A stretch of DNA of 64,000 bases from Actinoallomurus iriomotensis (GTDB lineage: Bacteria; Actinomycetota; Actinomycetes; Streptosporangiales; Streptosporangiaceae): the NCBI RefSeq assembly GCF_030269445.1, contig NZ_BSTJ01000005.1:434001-498000 (forward strand), written 5' to 3'. A model generated the notes under the pieces. That model ran no database searches. It was given only the letters and a program-made list of their open reading frames with translations, and had not been told where the DNA came from. Positions 45,424 through 54,458 of the stretch are shown in pieces; the first letter of the stretch is position 1; every line of letters begins with the position of its first letter. The translations under genes and the position numbers were made by a program.

Positions 45424-46704
45424 CTACTGCTGGGTCAGCGGCCCGAGCTTGGACTGAAGGCCGGCGAGCGCCTGGTCGGTGGTGCTCTTCCCGGTCAGTG
45501 CCGCGTAGACCGCCTCCTGGATGGCGGTGGTCACGTCGTTGTAGCGCACGGCCTTCGGCCGGGGCTTGGCGTTGAGGAGGGAGGCCTTGAGCGTCGGCAG
45601 GTACGGGAACTTCTTCTGCAGCGCGGGCTCGTCGTACAGCGAGGCGAGCGTCGGGGCCTCGGAGCTGGCGAGCAGGTTGGCCCGCTCGGTGTCCTGGCTC
45701 GTCATGTACTTGATGAAGTCCAGCGCGGTGGCCTTGTTCTTGGCGAAGGAGGAGATCGCCAGGTTGTGCCCGCCGAGGGTCGGCGAGCCGGGACCGTTCA
45801 GGCCCGGCAGGGGCGCCACGTCGAACTTGCCCTTGACCTTCGGCGCCTTGCTCGACAGCGCCCACTGGTACGGCCACTGGCGCAGGAAGACGAGGTCGCC
45901 CTTCTCGAACGCGCGGCGGGCGTCCTCCTCCTCGTACGTGATGGCCTCCTTGGGGATCATCCCGCTCTTGAAGCCCTGGACGAGGAAGTCCAGGCCCTGC
46001 TTGGCCTGGGGCGTGTTGACGTTCGGCTTGCCCGACTCGTCCACGACCTCGCCGCCGGCGCTGTCCACGGCCTCGGAGAAGTTGCAGGTCAGACCCTCGT
46101 ACTTGTCGAACTCCCCGGCGTAGCAGCCGACGCCCTTGATCTTGCCACAGTCGGTCTGCAGTTCGGACCAGGTCTTCGGCGGCGCGCTGATGCCCGCCTT
46201 CTCCAGCAGGTCCTTGCGGTAGTACAGCAGGCCGGCGTCGGTCTTCCACGGCGCGGCGTACAGGTTGTCGCGGTACTCACCGGTCTGCACCGCCGCGGGC
46301 AGGAACTTCGACAGGTCGAACTGGTTCTTCGGCAGCGCCGTGACCCACCGGTTGGCCGCGAACTCCGCGGTCCACACCACGTCGAGGTTGAGCACCGTGT
46401 AGGCGTCGGACTTGGTCTGGGCGTTCTGCACCATCTGCTGGCGCTGCTGGTCGGCGCTCTCCGGCAGCTCGATGAGCCGGACCGTCTCCTGGGGATGGGC
46501 CTTGTTCCACACGTCGATCTGGTGCTGGACGTTGCCCGAGGTGTCCTTGCCCTGGGCCAGCGTGATCGGGCCGCGCCCGGTGAGCGCCTGGCTCGTGGGC
46601 GTGCTCTTGGTCTTCGAGCCGCTGCCGCAGGCCGCCGCGAGCGTCACCGTCGCGACGACGGCCACCACCCCGCGTGCGATGGTCGAGATCGATGCCACTT
46701 TCAC
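45424..46704 (-). CDS. Sugar ABC transporter substrate-binding lipoprotein, MalE type
   Basis: This 426-residue lipoprotein has a signal ending in VTLAAAC (lipidation at about Cys26) and the family 1 binding-protein fold with DVWNKAHPQETV, AAPWKTDAGLLYYRKDLLEK and GGHNLAISSF. These are typical of maltodextrin- and trehalose-type CUT1 systems. Either GTG 46704 or GTG 46698 may be the start; GAGGAG lies just before. It follows the lacI gene by 21 bases, so regulator and transporter are in one operon. The glycosidases downstream imply an alpha-glucan substrate. Confidence 0.93.
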   Translation of the reverse strand: MKVASISTIARGVVAVVATVTLAAACGSGSKTKSTPTSQALTGRGPITLAQGKDTSGNVQHQIDVWNKAHPQETVRLIELPESADQQRQQMVQNAQTKSDAYTVLNLDVVWTAEFAANRWVTALPKNQFDLSKFLPAAVQTGEYRDNLYAAPWKTDAGLLYYRKDLLEKAGISAPPKTWSELQTDCGKIKGVGCYAGEFDKYEGLTCNFSEAVDSAGGEVVDESGKPNVNTPQAKQGLDFLVQGFKSGMIPKEAITYEEEDARRAFEKGDLVFLRQWPYQWALSSKAPKVKGKFDVAPLPGLNGPGSPTLGGHNLAISSFAKNKATALDFIKYMTSQDTERANLLASSEAPTLASLYDEPALQKKFPYLPTLKASLLNAKPRPKAVRYNDVTTAIQEAVYAALTGKSTTDQALAGLQSKLGPLTQQ

Positions 46705-46725
46705 TCCTCGTTCTGGGAATCACAC

Positions 46726-47757
46726 TCAGTGCACGGGCTCGGGCCCCCGCCACTCCCGTATGACGAGATCTGGACGCAGCATCACCCCCTCCCGCGGAGT
46801 CTCCGCCCCGCTCAGCCGGTCGATGAGGAGTCCGACAACACGCCGCGCGACCTCGTCGAGCGGCTGGCGGACGCTCGACATCGGCGGCGACATCAGCATC
46901 ACGGCCGGCGAGTCGTCGAAGCCGACGACGTCCAGGTTCGGCCACCCGTCCGGGCCGATGCCGCCGGCGAGCCGCGCGCCGACCGCGAAGGTGTCGCTGC
47001 CGCAGGCGAACGCGGTGGGCGGTTCGGAACCGGCCAGCAGCGTCCGCGCCGCCGCGGCCGCAGCCGCGACGTCCTCGGCGCTGCCGGCCACGAGGTCGGC
47101 GGCGTCCAGCCCGTGGCGCCGCACCGCCTCCTCCCAGCCCGCGCGCCGGTCGTCGCCGAACCCGTTGCCCGGCGGCCAGCCGAGGTAGGCGACGCGGCGG
47201 TGACCACGGGCGACCAGGTGGTCCACCGCGCGCGCGACGCCGTGCGCGCCGTCCACGTCGGCCCACCAGAAGCGCCCGCGGGCCTGCCCGCGCGGCCGGC
47301 CGAAGCAGACGAAGGGGATCCCGCGGCGGGTGAACCACGGCAGGCGCGGGTCGCCCACCTCGACGTCGACGAGGACCAGCGCGTCGACCGTGCCGGTGCG
47401 GATCAGGTCCTCGGACGTGGTGAGCTCGTCACCGGCGGCGCCGAAGAGCAGCACGTGGTATCCGGCGGCGCCCGCCGCCTCGGTGAGCGCGTGCAGGAAC
47501 CGGTCGAACAGGTCGCTGACGCCGGACGGGGAGACCATCTTGAGCCCGATGCACCGGCTCGTGCGCTGCCGGAGGTTCTGGGCCGCGCGGTTGGGCCGGT
47601 AGCCGAGCTCGTCGATGGCCCGCCGCACCCGCGCCGCCGTCTCGGGCGCGACCCGCTCGGGCGCCTTGAGCACGTTGGAGACGGTCTGGCGCGAGACCCC
47701 GGCCGCGGCGGCGACCTCGGAGATCGTCACACCGGTCGCGTCTCCGCCACGGCCCAT
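46726..47757 (-). CDS. LacI-family repressor of the alpha-glucan operon
   Basis: The 343-residue regulator has the LacI HTH (TISEVAAAAGVSRQTVSNVL, 10-29) and hinge (GYRPNRAAQNLR), then a sugar-binding periplasmic-type core (about 65-335) ending with LVIREW. It should release DNA when the operon's sugar binds. It is the first gene of the operon, and a TTTGATCG-TTCAAA inverted repeat lies 40 bases upstream, so it probably controls itself together with the transporter and enzymes. ATG 47757 with GGGAGA upstream. Confidence 0.93.
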   Translation of the reverse strand: MGRGGDATGVTISEVAAAAGVSRQTVSNVLKAPERVAPETAARVRRAIDELGYRPNRAAQNLRQRTSRCIGLKMVSPSGVSDLFDRFLHALTEAAGAAGYHVLLFGAAGDELTTSEDLIRTGTVDALVLVDVEVGDPRLPWFTRRGIPFVCFGRPRGQARGRFWWADVDGAHGVARAVDHLVARGHRRVAYLGWPPGNGFGDDRRAGWEEAVRRHGLDAADLVAGSAEDVAAAAAAARTLLAGSEPPTAFACGSDTFAVGARLAGGIGPDGWPNLDVVGFDDSPAVMLMSPPMSSVRQPLDEVARRVVGLLIDRLSGAETPREGVMLRPDLVIREWRGPEPVH

Positions 47758-47796
47758 GGGGAGTCTCCCTTGGCACGGATTTCCGGCGGTCGCCGG

Positions 47797-47810
47797 TTTG
47801 ATCGTTCAAA
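47797..47810. promoter_or_regulatory. Likely LacI operator
   Basis: TTTGATCGTTCAAA has inverted TTTGA/TCAAA arms around a central CG, the usual symmetry of LacI-family sites. It lies 40 bases before the lacI start and is AT-rich compared with the surroundings. Confidence 0.5.
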
Positions 47811-47919
47811 TTGTCACCGGGCACACCCGCATGTCAAGGACAGATCGCCATTTGTTTCGCGTCTGTTGTGCAGACCGGGCAGATGACGCGTATCCGGCAG
47901 ACGGGTGGTGCGCGGGCGG

Positions 47920-49173
47920 CTACACGGCGATGCCGAGCAGCGCGTCGACGGCGACGCGGAACAGCTCCGGAGCCGTGCCCTCGTCCTCGCGGTCCTCGGC
48001 AACGACGCTGAGGGCGTGGTCCACCCACCGGTCCACCGCGGCGAGGGCCGAAGGGGCGTCGAGGTCGTCGGCCAGGTGCCGGCGGAGGTCCGCGACCAGG
48101 GCCACCGCGGACGGGCCGCCGGCCAGCCGCGCGGCCTCGCGCCAGCGGGCCAGGCGGGCCTCGGCGGCGGTCAGGTCGTCGGCGGTCCACTCCCAGTCGG
48201 ACCGGTAGTGGTGCGCCAGCAGCGCCAGCCGGATCGCCATCGGGTCGGCGCCGTCCCGGCGCAGGCCCGAGACGAACACCAGGTTCCCCCGCGACTTGGA
48301 CATCTTCTCGCCGTCGAGGCCGACCATGCCCGCGTGGACGTACGCCTTGGCGTGCGGGCGCTCGCCGGTGGCGATCTCAGCGTGGGACGCGCCCATCTCG
48401 TGGTGCGGGAAGACGAGGTCGGAGCCGCCGCCCTCGACGTCGAAGGACATGCCGAGGTTGTGCACCGAGATGGCGGCGCACTCCACGTGCCAGCCCGGAC
48501 GGCCGGCGCCGAACGGGGAGTCCCAGGACGGCTCGCCCGGCCGCTCCGCCTGCCACAGCAACGGGTCGAGGGCGTCCTTCTTGCCCTTGCGGTCGGGGTC
48601 GCCGCCGCGTTCGGCGAACAGCGGCAGCATGTCCGCCGTCGTCAGGCCGCTCACCGAGCCGAACTCCGGGTCGGCGGAGATCGGGAAGTACAGGTCGCCG
48701 TCGAGGTCGTACGCGGCGCCGCGCGAGCGCAGCCGTTCGACGAACTCGATGATCAGCGGGATCGACTCGACCGCGCCGGCGTACTCGCGCGGCGGCAGGA
48801 CGCGCAGCGCGGTCATGTCGTCGCGGTAGAGCTCGATCTCCCGCGCGGCCAGGGCGCGCCAGTCGTCACCGGTCTCGGTGGCACGTTCGAGGAGCGGATC
48901 ATCGATGTCGGTGGTGTTCTGCACGTAGTGCACCTCGTGACCCGCGTCGCGCCAGACCCGGTTGACCAGATCGAACGCGAGGTAGGTCGCGGCGTGCCCG
49001 AGATGGGTGGCGTCATAGGGGGTGATGCCGCAGACGTACATCCGGGCCACCGGGCCCGGAGTGACCGGGCGCAGAGCGCCCGCGGCCGAGTCGTGCAGTT
49101 TCAGCAGAGGCTCCGCGAGCGACAGGCCGTGTCCGGCCAGGCTGGGGACCTCGGGGGCAGGCCACGATCGCAT
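47920..49173 (-). CDS. mshC: Cysteine--GlcN-Ins ligase MshC (mycothiol biosynthesis)
   Basis: MshC joins cysteine to glucosaminyl-inositol in mycothiol synthesis, the thiol buffer of actinobacteria. The 417-residue protein is a cysteinyl-tRNA synthetase relative with the HIGH-like THLGH (56-60), the zinc ligand Cys48 in [10 protein letters not shown], the KMSKS motif at 290-294 and the ending anticodon-domain remnant. The first 30 residues and [10 protein letters not shown] separate MshC from true CysS. The ATG 49173 is preceded by TAGGCT seven bases upstream, so it is probably leaderless. It is downstream of the NRDE and SCO1664-family genes on the same strand but separated from them by the esterase on the other strand. 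Confidence 0.95.
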   Translation of the reverse strand: MRSWPAPEVPSLAGHGLSLAEPLLKLHDSAAGALRPVTPGPVARMYVCGITPYDATHLGHAATYLAFDLVNRVWRDAGHEVHYVQNTTDIDDPLLERATETGDDWRALAAREIELYRDDMTALRVLPPREYAGAVESIPLIIEFVERLRSRGAAYDLDGDLYFPISADPEFGSVSGLTTADMLPLFAERGGDPDRKGKKDALDPLLWQAERPGEPSWDSPFGAGRPGWHVECAAISVHNLGMSFDVEGGGSDLVFPHHEMGASHAEIATGERPHAKAYVHAGMVGLDGEKMSKSRGNLVFVSGLRRDGADPMAIRLALLAHHYRSDWEWTADDLTAAEARLARWREAARLAGGPSAVALVADLRRHLADDLDAPSALAAVDRWVDHALSVVAEDREDEGTAPELFRVAVDALLGIAV

Positions 49174-49180
49174 ACCCCGC

Positions 49181-49186
49181 AGCCTA
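49181..49186 (-). promoter_or_regulatory. -10 element of a leaderless promoter (mshC)
   Basis: TAGGCT ends seven bases before the mshC ATG with no ribosome binding site. Confidence 0.45.
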
Positions 49187-49305
49187 TCCGCGACGGACGG
49201 CGGCGGACGACGGGGATCGGGACGGTAAAGACTTGTCCTGGTGAGCCGAGGCTGCCGACCGGCCCGGCGCGAGTGTGCGAATCTGGTGGCGCTCCGCCCC
49301 CTGTC

Positions 49306-50268
49306 ATGACTGATCGCCGGGATTTCGCCTGCAACGTGTCGAAACACCGTAGACCCCAGCATCGTGGCCGGCGCCTCGCCGGTCTTTCGCTGTGGGCGGG
49401 AACACTCGTCCTCGCGCTCGGCACGGCCTACGCCTCGGTCAACGTCGGCGCGCACCACGGATCCTCGGCCGACACCCGCGGGGCGCGGGAGACCGACACG
49501 CCGTCGCCGGCCCGCCCCGGGCTCAGCCGGATCGAGGTCACCGACCCGGCCGACCACAAGGACTACGGCGTGTACGTCTGGCGCCCGGACGTGCCGGAGA
49601 CGCGGACGCTCCCGGTGCTGTACTTCCTGCACGGCGTGCCGAGCGACCCCGAGACGATCGTGCGGTACGAGGGGCTGGCCGACCAGGTCCGGTCCTATGT
49701 CGCGCACGGCGGCACGCCCTTCGTGCTCGCGGTCCCCGACGGCAACGGAAGCCACCACGACGACACCGAGTGGGCGAACGCCGCCGACGGGTCGGACCGG
49801 GTCGAGGACCGCCTCCTCGACGAGGTCATCCCGGCGGTGGAGGGCGCGCATCGGCGCGACGCGGCGCACCGGGCGATCGCCGGTTTCTCGATGGGCGGCT
49901 ACGGCTCGATGAATCTCGCCCTCCGTCACCCGGACGTCTTCGGCTCGGTCGCCTCGATCTCCGGGTACTTCCACGTCGACGACCCGTCGCGCATGTTCGG
50001 CGACGAGGCCGAGGTGATCGCGGCGAACCGGCCGGACGAGCACGTCGCCGCCGCCCGCCGCCTGCACGTCTTCCTCTCCGCCGCCGCGGACGAGACCAAC
50101 CCGGTGGTCGACGGCGAGCCGCAGCGCTTCAAGAAGCTGCTGGACGACGCCGGCGTGCCGGCGACGTTCGTCGTACGGCCGGGCGGGCACGACTGGGACT
50201 ACGTGCGGAGCGTGCTGCCGGACGCCTTCGCGTTCCTCGCCCGCGGCTGGGCGGACGCCCGCTCATAA
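49306..50268 (+). CDS. Secreted or membrane-anchored esterase (esterase D/antigen 85-like)
   Basis: The 320-residue protein has a basic N-terminus, one hydrophobic helix ([20 protein letters not shown], about 25-44) and an alpha/beta-hydrolase core (about 80-315). The nucleophile is Ser in GFSMGGYG, with acid and His probably in the PVVDGEP and GGHDWDY regions near the C-terminus. This family includes esterase D and mycolyl-transferase-like proteins. The natural ester is unknown. ATG 49306 is the first in-frame start after the mshC promoter region; the long upstream frame is antisense to mshC. Confidence 0.87.
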   Translation: MTDRRDFACNVSKHRRPQHRGRRLAGLSLWAGTLVLALGTAYASVNVGAHHGSSADTRGARETDTPSPARPGLSRIEVTDPADHKDYGVYVWRPDVPETRTLPVLYFLHGVPSDPETIVRYEGLADQVRSYVAHGGTPFVLAVPDGNGSHHDDTEWANAADGSDRVEDRLLDEVIPAVEGAHRRDAAHRAIAGFSMGGYGSMNLALRHPDVFGSVASISGYFHVDDPSRMFGDEAEVIAANRPDEHVAAARRLHVFLSAAADETNPVVDGEPQRFKKLLDDAGVPATFVVRPGGHDWDYVRSVLPDAFAFLARGWADARS

Positions 50269-50273
50269 AGGAG

Positions 50274-51002
50274 TCAGGCCAGCGGTATCGGCCGCCAGGC
50301 CGCCGGATCGCCGGGGGCCGCGGTGAAGTCGTAGCCGGTCATCGCGTCCACGCCGAGGGTGGTCAGCGAGATCGAGGTCGTGCCCCAGACCCGGCCGCCG
50401 TCGAGCTCGCGGCGGACGATGAGCGCCCTGGCGTCGGCGGGATCGAGCCCGTCTCCGTCGAGCAGCCTCCGCCAGCTCGCGCGGTCGCGGGCGGCCGCCT
50501 CGAACAGCGGGCGGAAGTGGGCGACGCGGGCGGACAGGCGGTCGTCGCCGCCGCACGTGCCCGGTTCGGCCAGGCCGCTGTTGACGACGATGTGCACCCC
50601 GGGTTCGAGCGTGCGGGCGGTGAGCCGTTCACCGTTCCAGCTCCAGAGGCGCACTCCCCCCGGCTCGGCGCCGATGAGGTGGAACGGGTCGTACCGGCCG
50701 AGGTCGCCGTCCAGCCGGCCGCCCTCGGCGAGCAGCAGCGGCAGCTCCCCACGGGAGCGGCGGCGCGCCTCGGGCGCCGGGGGCCCCTCGCCGTTGAGCA
50801 CGCACGCCACGCGCGGCGTGGACGGGTCGGCGGCCAGCCACGTGCCGCCGGCCAGTTCGTCGCGGCCGCCGACCAGGCCGGGGCGGTCGGGCCAGTGCCG
50901 GGCGGGCGGGACCCACGCCCGGTCGAGCATCTCGTCACGTACGCCGGCGAGGAACACCGGGATCGGTGCGCGCGGGTCGTACCCGACGATCGCCGTGCAC
51001 AT
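50274..51002 (-). CDS. NRDE (TANGO2-like) family protein
   Basis: The 242-residue protein starts MCTAIVGYDP, with Cys2 as likely N-terminal nucleophile, and contains the NRDE segment GGRDELAGGTWLAA. TANGO2-like proteins are linked to heme or lipid handling in other organisms, but bacterial roles are unsettled. Its ATG follows the SCO1664-family stop directly (TAGATG), so the two are coupled. It sits between that conserved module and mshC. Confidence 0.85.
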   Translation of the reverse strand: MCTAIVGYDPRAPIPVFLAGVRDEMLDRAWVPPARHWPDRPGLVGGRDELAGGTWLAADPSTPRVACVLNGEGPPAPEARRRSRGELPLLLAEGGRLDGDLGRYDPFHLIGAEPGGVRLWSWNGERLTARTLEPGVHIVVNSGLAEPGTCGGDDRLSARVAHFRPLFEAAARDRASWRRLLDGDGLDPADARALIVRRELDGGRVWGTTSISLTTLGVDAMTGYDFTAAPGDPAAWRPIPLA

Positions 51003-51767
51003 CTACACAGGGGGCCAGGGAATGGCGGGCCAGTCCTCTGGGGGGTAGGGGTGGATGCGGTGCTTGAGCATGAGGTCGACGCGGCCGACGGTGGCCTCGA
51101 CCTCCTCCTCGCTCAGCAGCGCCCGCAGCCGGGCGGTGAGGCCGTCGCGGTCGAACGCGTGACGGAGCCGCTGCAGCGCCTCGACCGCCTCGCCGGTGAG
51201 GTCCTTGCCGCGCCACTGCCACAGCACGGTGCGCAGCTTGTACTCGTCGGAGAAGCAGACGCCGTGGTCGCAGCCGTACACGTGGCCGGACGTGGTCGGC
51301 AGCAGATGCCCGACCTTGCGGTCGGCGTTGTTGACGACGGCGTCGAAGACCGCCATGCGGCGCACGGCCGGATCGTCACCGCGCGACAGCGCCAGCACGT
51401 CGACGTCGGGGTCGTGGTCGATCCACAGCTGCACCATGCCGGGGCCGAACGGGCCGTCGCGGTGGACGGTCGGCGGCACGATCCGCCAGCCCATCTGCTC
51501 GGAGATGACGTACGCCGCGACCTCACGGCCGGCCAGGGTGCCGTCCGGGAAGTCCCACAGCGGGCGCTCGCCGGAGACGGGCTTGTAGACGCAGTTCGCC
51601 CGCAGACCGTCGAGCTCGATGGCGCAGTACAGCGTGGCGTTGGTCGCCGCGACGAGCCGTCCCTCGACGGTGATCTCGCCGTGTTGCAACAGGCGGGTGG
51701 CGGTCTCGACGTCGGCCGGACCGACCGAGCCGTCACCGCCGACGCCGTACCGGGAGGGCTGACTCAT
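51003..51767 (-). CDS. SCO1664-family kinase-like protein
   Basis: This 254-residue protein belongs to an actinobacterial family named after SCO1664, distantly related to phosphatidylinositol 3/4-kinase folds. Visible kinase-like features are NCVYKPVSGERPLWDFP (a Lys in a strand with an ATP-site loop), GREVAAYVISEQMGW, FDAVVNNADRKVGHLL (HxxxxN-like catalytic loop region) and YGCDHGVCFSDEYKL (DxG-like). Activity has not been shown to my knowledge. It lies between the DUF3090 gene (27 bases) and the NRDE gene, all on the minus strand, in an order conserved near mshC in other actinomycetes. Confidence 0.85.
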   Translation of the reverse strand: MSQPSRYGVGGDGSVGPADVETATRLLQHGEITVEGRLVAATNATLYCAIELDGLRANCVYKPVSGERPLWDFPDGTLAGREVAAYVISEQMGWRIVPPTVHRDGPFGPGMVQLWIDHDPDVDVLALSRGDDPAVRRMAVFDAVVNNADRKVGHLLPTTSGHVYGCDHGVCFSDEYKLRTVLWQWRGKDLTGEAVEALQRLRHAFDRDGLTARLRALLSEEEVEATVGRVDLMLKHRIHPYPPEDWPAIPWPPV

Positions 51768-51794
51768 GGCTCTAGTGTCCGTGCGATCGACATT

Positions 51795-52343
51795 TCAGCC
51801 AAGATGGCCGTTCTGCCGCGGGCAGACGTGGCCCTGGGCGTCCAGCGGCAGCCCGCACAGCGGGCAGGGGGGCCGCCCGGCGGCGACGATCTTCAAGGCG
51901 CGCTGGGCGAAGGCACGGGCCTGGCCGGCGGTGATGCGGACGCGGAGCACCACGGCGGCGGGATCCTCGCTGCCGATCTCGGACTCGTCCTCCTCACCCT
52001 CGGTGACCTCCTGCGCCTCGATGACCACCCGCTCATCTTCGGGATCCCAGGCCAGCGCCATCGTGCCGACGCGGAACTCCTCCTCGATCGGCTGTTCGAG
52101 CGGCTCGTCGTCCTGCAACTCGACCGGCGCGACCGCGGGGACCGCGGTCGTGCCGCCCTGGCGCAGCACCTCGTCCAGCAACTCCTCAAGGCGCTCTGCC
52201 AGCAGCGTCACCTGGAACTTCTCCAGGCCGACGCTCGTGACGCGGCGCCCCGCCCGAGCCTGCAGGAAGAACGTGCGGTCGCCAGGCTGGCCGACGGTGC
52301 CCGCCACAAACCTTTCGGGCATGTCGTATGCGATGACCGGCAT
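51795..52343 (-). CDS. DUF3090 family protein
   Basis: This 182-residue protein of unknown function starts MPVIAYDMPERFVAGTVGQPG and has a predicted small zinc knuckle at the C-terminus (CPLCGLPLDAQGHVCPRQNGH), with an acidic linker at about 125-140. DUF3090 genes lie beside the SCO1664-family and phosphomutase-like genes in many actinobacteria, so a shared pathway is likely. ATG 52343 matches the family start; the longer frame overlaps the upstream gene. Confidence 0.85.
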   Translation of the reverse strand: MPVIAYDMPERFVAGTVGQPGDRTFFLQARAGRRVTSVGLEKFQVTLLAERLEELLDEVLRQGGTTAVPAVAPVELQDDEPLEQPIEEEFRVGTMALAWDPEDERVVIEAQEVTEGEEDESEIGSEDPAAVVLRVRITAGQARAFAQRALKIVAAGRPPCPLCGLPLDAQGHVCPRQNGHLG

Positions 52344-52353
52344 GAGGACGACC

Positions 52354-53016
52354 CTACGCTCCGCCACCGACGGGCGCGTCACTGTCCTCGCCGGACTTCG
52401 CAAGAAGATCGTCGACTTTCCCGCCATTGTCGTTCAGACGGAGGACGAACGGACGCGTCTCGGTGTAACGGATCACGGTCAGTGACGCGGGATCGGCCTG
52501 AATGCGCTGGAACTGGTCCAGGTGCAGGCCCAGGGCGTCGGCCACGATGGACTTGATGATGTCGCCGTGGCTGCACACCAGGAACGTCGCGTCCGGCTTG
52601 AGCGTGTCGTTCCACTCGCGCACGGCGGTCACCGCCCGGTGCTGGGCGTCGGCCAGGGCCTCACCGCCGGGGAACCGCGCGGCGCTGGGGTGGGCCTGGA
52701 CGACCTTCCACAGGTCCTCCTTGGCCAGTTCCTGGAGCGGGCGCCCGGTCCAGTCGCCGTACCTGACCTCGCCGAACCGGTCGTCGGTGCGCACCTGGAG
52801 GCCGTCGCGCCCGTCGAGGAGGGCCTGCGCGGTCTCCTGGCAGCGTTCCAGGGGGCTCGCGAGGGCCAGGTCGATGGGCAGGGGCGCGAGGCGCGCCGCG
52901 AGCTCGGCGGCCTGCTGACGGCCGCGCTCGTTGAGGTGCACCTCGGGCGTCCAGCCGGCGAGCACCGGCCCGGTCAGCTCGGTCAGCCCGTGACGCACCA
53001 AGAGGAGAGTTGCCAC
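52354..53016 (-). CDS. MSMEG_4193-type phosphomutase/phosphatase
   Basis: The 220-residue histidine phosphatase has the LVRHGLTE motif with nucleophile His8, a second catalytic His in CSHGDIIKS, Arg in LASPLERCQETA and the FGEVRYGDWTG segment. It belongs to the group first named after a mycobacterial gene next to mycothiol genes; its substrate is unknown. GTG 53016 is set by a leaderless TACAGT seven bases upstream. It heads the module phosphomutase, DUF3090, SCO1664-family, NRDE. Confidence 0.9.
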   Translation of the reverse strand: MATLLLVRHGLTELTGPVLAGWTPEVHLNERGRQQAAELAARLAPLPIDLALASPLERCQETAQALLDGRDGLQVRTDDRFGEVRYGDWTGRPLQELAKEDLWKVVQAHPSAARFPGGEALADAQHRAVTAVREWNDTLKPDATFLVCSHGDIIKSIVADALGLHLDQFQRIQADPASLTVIRYTETRPFVLRLNDNGGKVDDLLAKSGEDSDAPVGGGA

Positions 53017-53023
53017 GTCGTGA

Positions 53024-53029
53024 ACTGTA
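53024..53029 (-). promoter_or_regulatory. -10 element of a leaderless promoter (phosphomutase module)
   Basis: TACAGT ends seven bases before GTG 53016 with no ribosome binding site. Confidence 0.45.
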
Positions 53030-53104
53030 GCCGCACCCGGCGCGGCGATTGGCATCCAAGGTCACGGGTAGGTCATGTGGCGCCCCTGCCCACGCCTGCT
53101 CCGG

Positions 53105-53110
53105 GACAAT
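53105..53110 (+). promoter_or_regulatory. Possible leaderless -10 (corA)
   Basis: GACAAT, one base from the TANNNT pattern, ends six bases before ATG 53117; no ribosome binding site is visible. Confidence 0.3.
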
Positions 53111-53116
53111 GTCGTC

Positions 53117-54088
53117 ATGATCATGGATTGCGCCATCTATCGGAAGGGCGTCCGCGACGACGTCGACGGCGATCTCAGCGACGCCCTCGACGCCGCGCGG
53201 GAACTCGGTGACAGCTTCATGTGGATCGGCCTGCACGAGCCGAGCACCGAGGAGTTCGACCAGGTCGCCGGCGAGCTGCAGCTGCACCCGCTCGCGATCG
53301 AGGACGCGGTCCACGCGCACCAGCGGCCCAAGCTCGAACGCTACGGCGACGTGCTGTTCGTGGTCATCAAGTCGCTGCGCTACATCGACGAGACCTCCGA
53401 CATCGAGGTCGGCGAGATCATGCTGTTCCTCGGCAAGGACTTCGTGATCACCGTCCGGCACGGCGAGGGCGCGCCGCTGAAGGCCGTGCGCCGGCGGCTG
53501 GAGGGCGACCCGGACCTGCTCCGTCACGGGCCGAGCGCCGTGCTCTACACGGTGCTCGACGAGGTCGTCGACCAATACGGCTCGATCGCGCACGAGGTCG
53601 AGACCGACATCATCGACCTCGAACGCCGCGTCTTCGCCCCCCAGCGCACCACGGTCACCGAGGACATCTACGAGCTCAAACGCGAGGTGCTGGAGTTCCG
53701 CGGCGCCGAGGACCCGCTGATCCCCGTGCTCCAGGAGATCGTGAAGGGCCGCGTGAGCGTCGCGGAGGGCACGCTGGAGTACTTCCGCGACGTGCTGGAC
53801 CACCTGCTGCGCGTCGACGAGCAGGTCGACTCGCACAACGAACTGCTGACGAACGTCCTGAACGCGCACCTCGCCCAGGTCGGCATGCAGCAGAACGAGG
53901 ACATGCGCAAGATCTCCGCCTGGGCGGCGATCCTCGCCGTGCCGACGATGATCACTGGCGTGTACGGCATGAACTTCGACCACATGCCCGAGCTGCACCA
54001 GTGGTGGGGCTACCCGGCGGCGATGATGGTCATCGTCGGCATCTGCGTCGGCCTGTACCGCTGGTTCCGCAAGAGCGGCTGGCTGTAG
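53117..54088 (+). CDS. corA: CorA-family magnesium/cobalt transporter
   Basis: The 323-residue protein has a cytoplasmic alpha/beta funnel domain (about 1-230), long helices (LIPVLQEIVKGRVSVAEGTL region) and two C-terminal membrane helices with the YGMNF selectivity motif between them (about 280-284). The second helix ends in WFRKSGWL. It should form the pentameric CorA channel that takes up magnesium. ATG 53117 is preferred over 53075 because the family start MIMDCAIYRKG lies there. It diverges from the phosphomutase-like gene. Confidence 0.93.
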   Translation: MIMDCAIYRKGVRDDVDGDLSDALDAARELGDSFMWIGLHEPSTEEFDQVAGELQLHPLAIEDAVHAHQRPKLERYGDVLFVVIKSLRYIDETSDIEVGEIMLFLGKDFVITVRHGEGAPLKAVRRRLEGDPDLLRHGPSAVLYTVLDEVVDQYGSIAHEVETDIIDLERRVFAPQRTTVTEDIYELKREVLEFRGAEDPLIPVLQEIVKGRVSVAEGTLEYFRDVLDHLLRVDEQVDSHNELLTNVLNAHLAQVGMQQNEDMRKISAWAAILAVPTMITGVYGMNFDHMPELHQWWGYPAAMMVIVGICVGLYRWFRKSGWL

Positions 54089-54139
54089 CCGGCCCAGCAC
54101 TCCAGCACCGGATTTCGGCTGGACTTTCCGGAGCTGAGC

Positions 54140-54360
54140 TGAGCACATGGCGCCCGAGTCCATTGTGGCCCATACGGTCCAGAACTTGTGTTGTGCGGGC
54201 GTGCCCCGGCCTCGTGAGTTCGATGAAGATCGCGTGATCCTCGCCATCCGCGACGACGTTCCTCGCCTCGGACGCGTCGAGCTACGTCAATGGTGCCGAA
54301 ATCTACGCCGACGGTGGATCCGCGCGGGCATGGGCGCGCTTCAGCCGCGCCATACGCTGA
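54140..54360 (+). pseudogene. Remnant of a short-chain dehydrogenase gene
   Basis: In one plus-strand frame the translation reads RACPGLVSSMKIA, then a stop (TGA 54235-54237), then SSPSATTFLASDASSYVNGAE and IYADGG before a final TGA at 54358. These match the end of SDR enzymes (VNAVCPGLV..., FLASDASSYVNGAEIYADGG) so closely that a decayed SDR gene is the best explanation. The N-terminal two thirds are missing. The left boundary is approximate. Confidence 0.5.
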
Positions 54361-54458
54361 TGCGTGGTGATGAACCGTCGCAGCCCCGCCTCCCACGTCG
54401 CCGGCGACCGGAGGTGCCGCCCGCCGGCGTTCATCCTGACCGCGGGCCGGGCAGCGCC

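Noticed and set aside
44590-47886. Very long plus-strand open frame antisense to the sugar-transport operon
   Set aside because: It lies opposite genes with clear families and typical codon use; long antisense frames are expected in GC-rich coding DNA.
47905-49305. Upstream extension of the esterase frame across mshC
   Set aside because: It is antisense to mshC; the esterase begins at ATG 49306.
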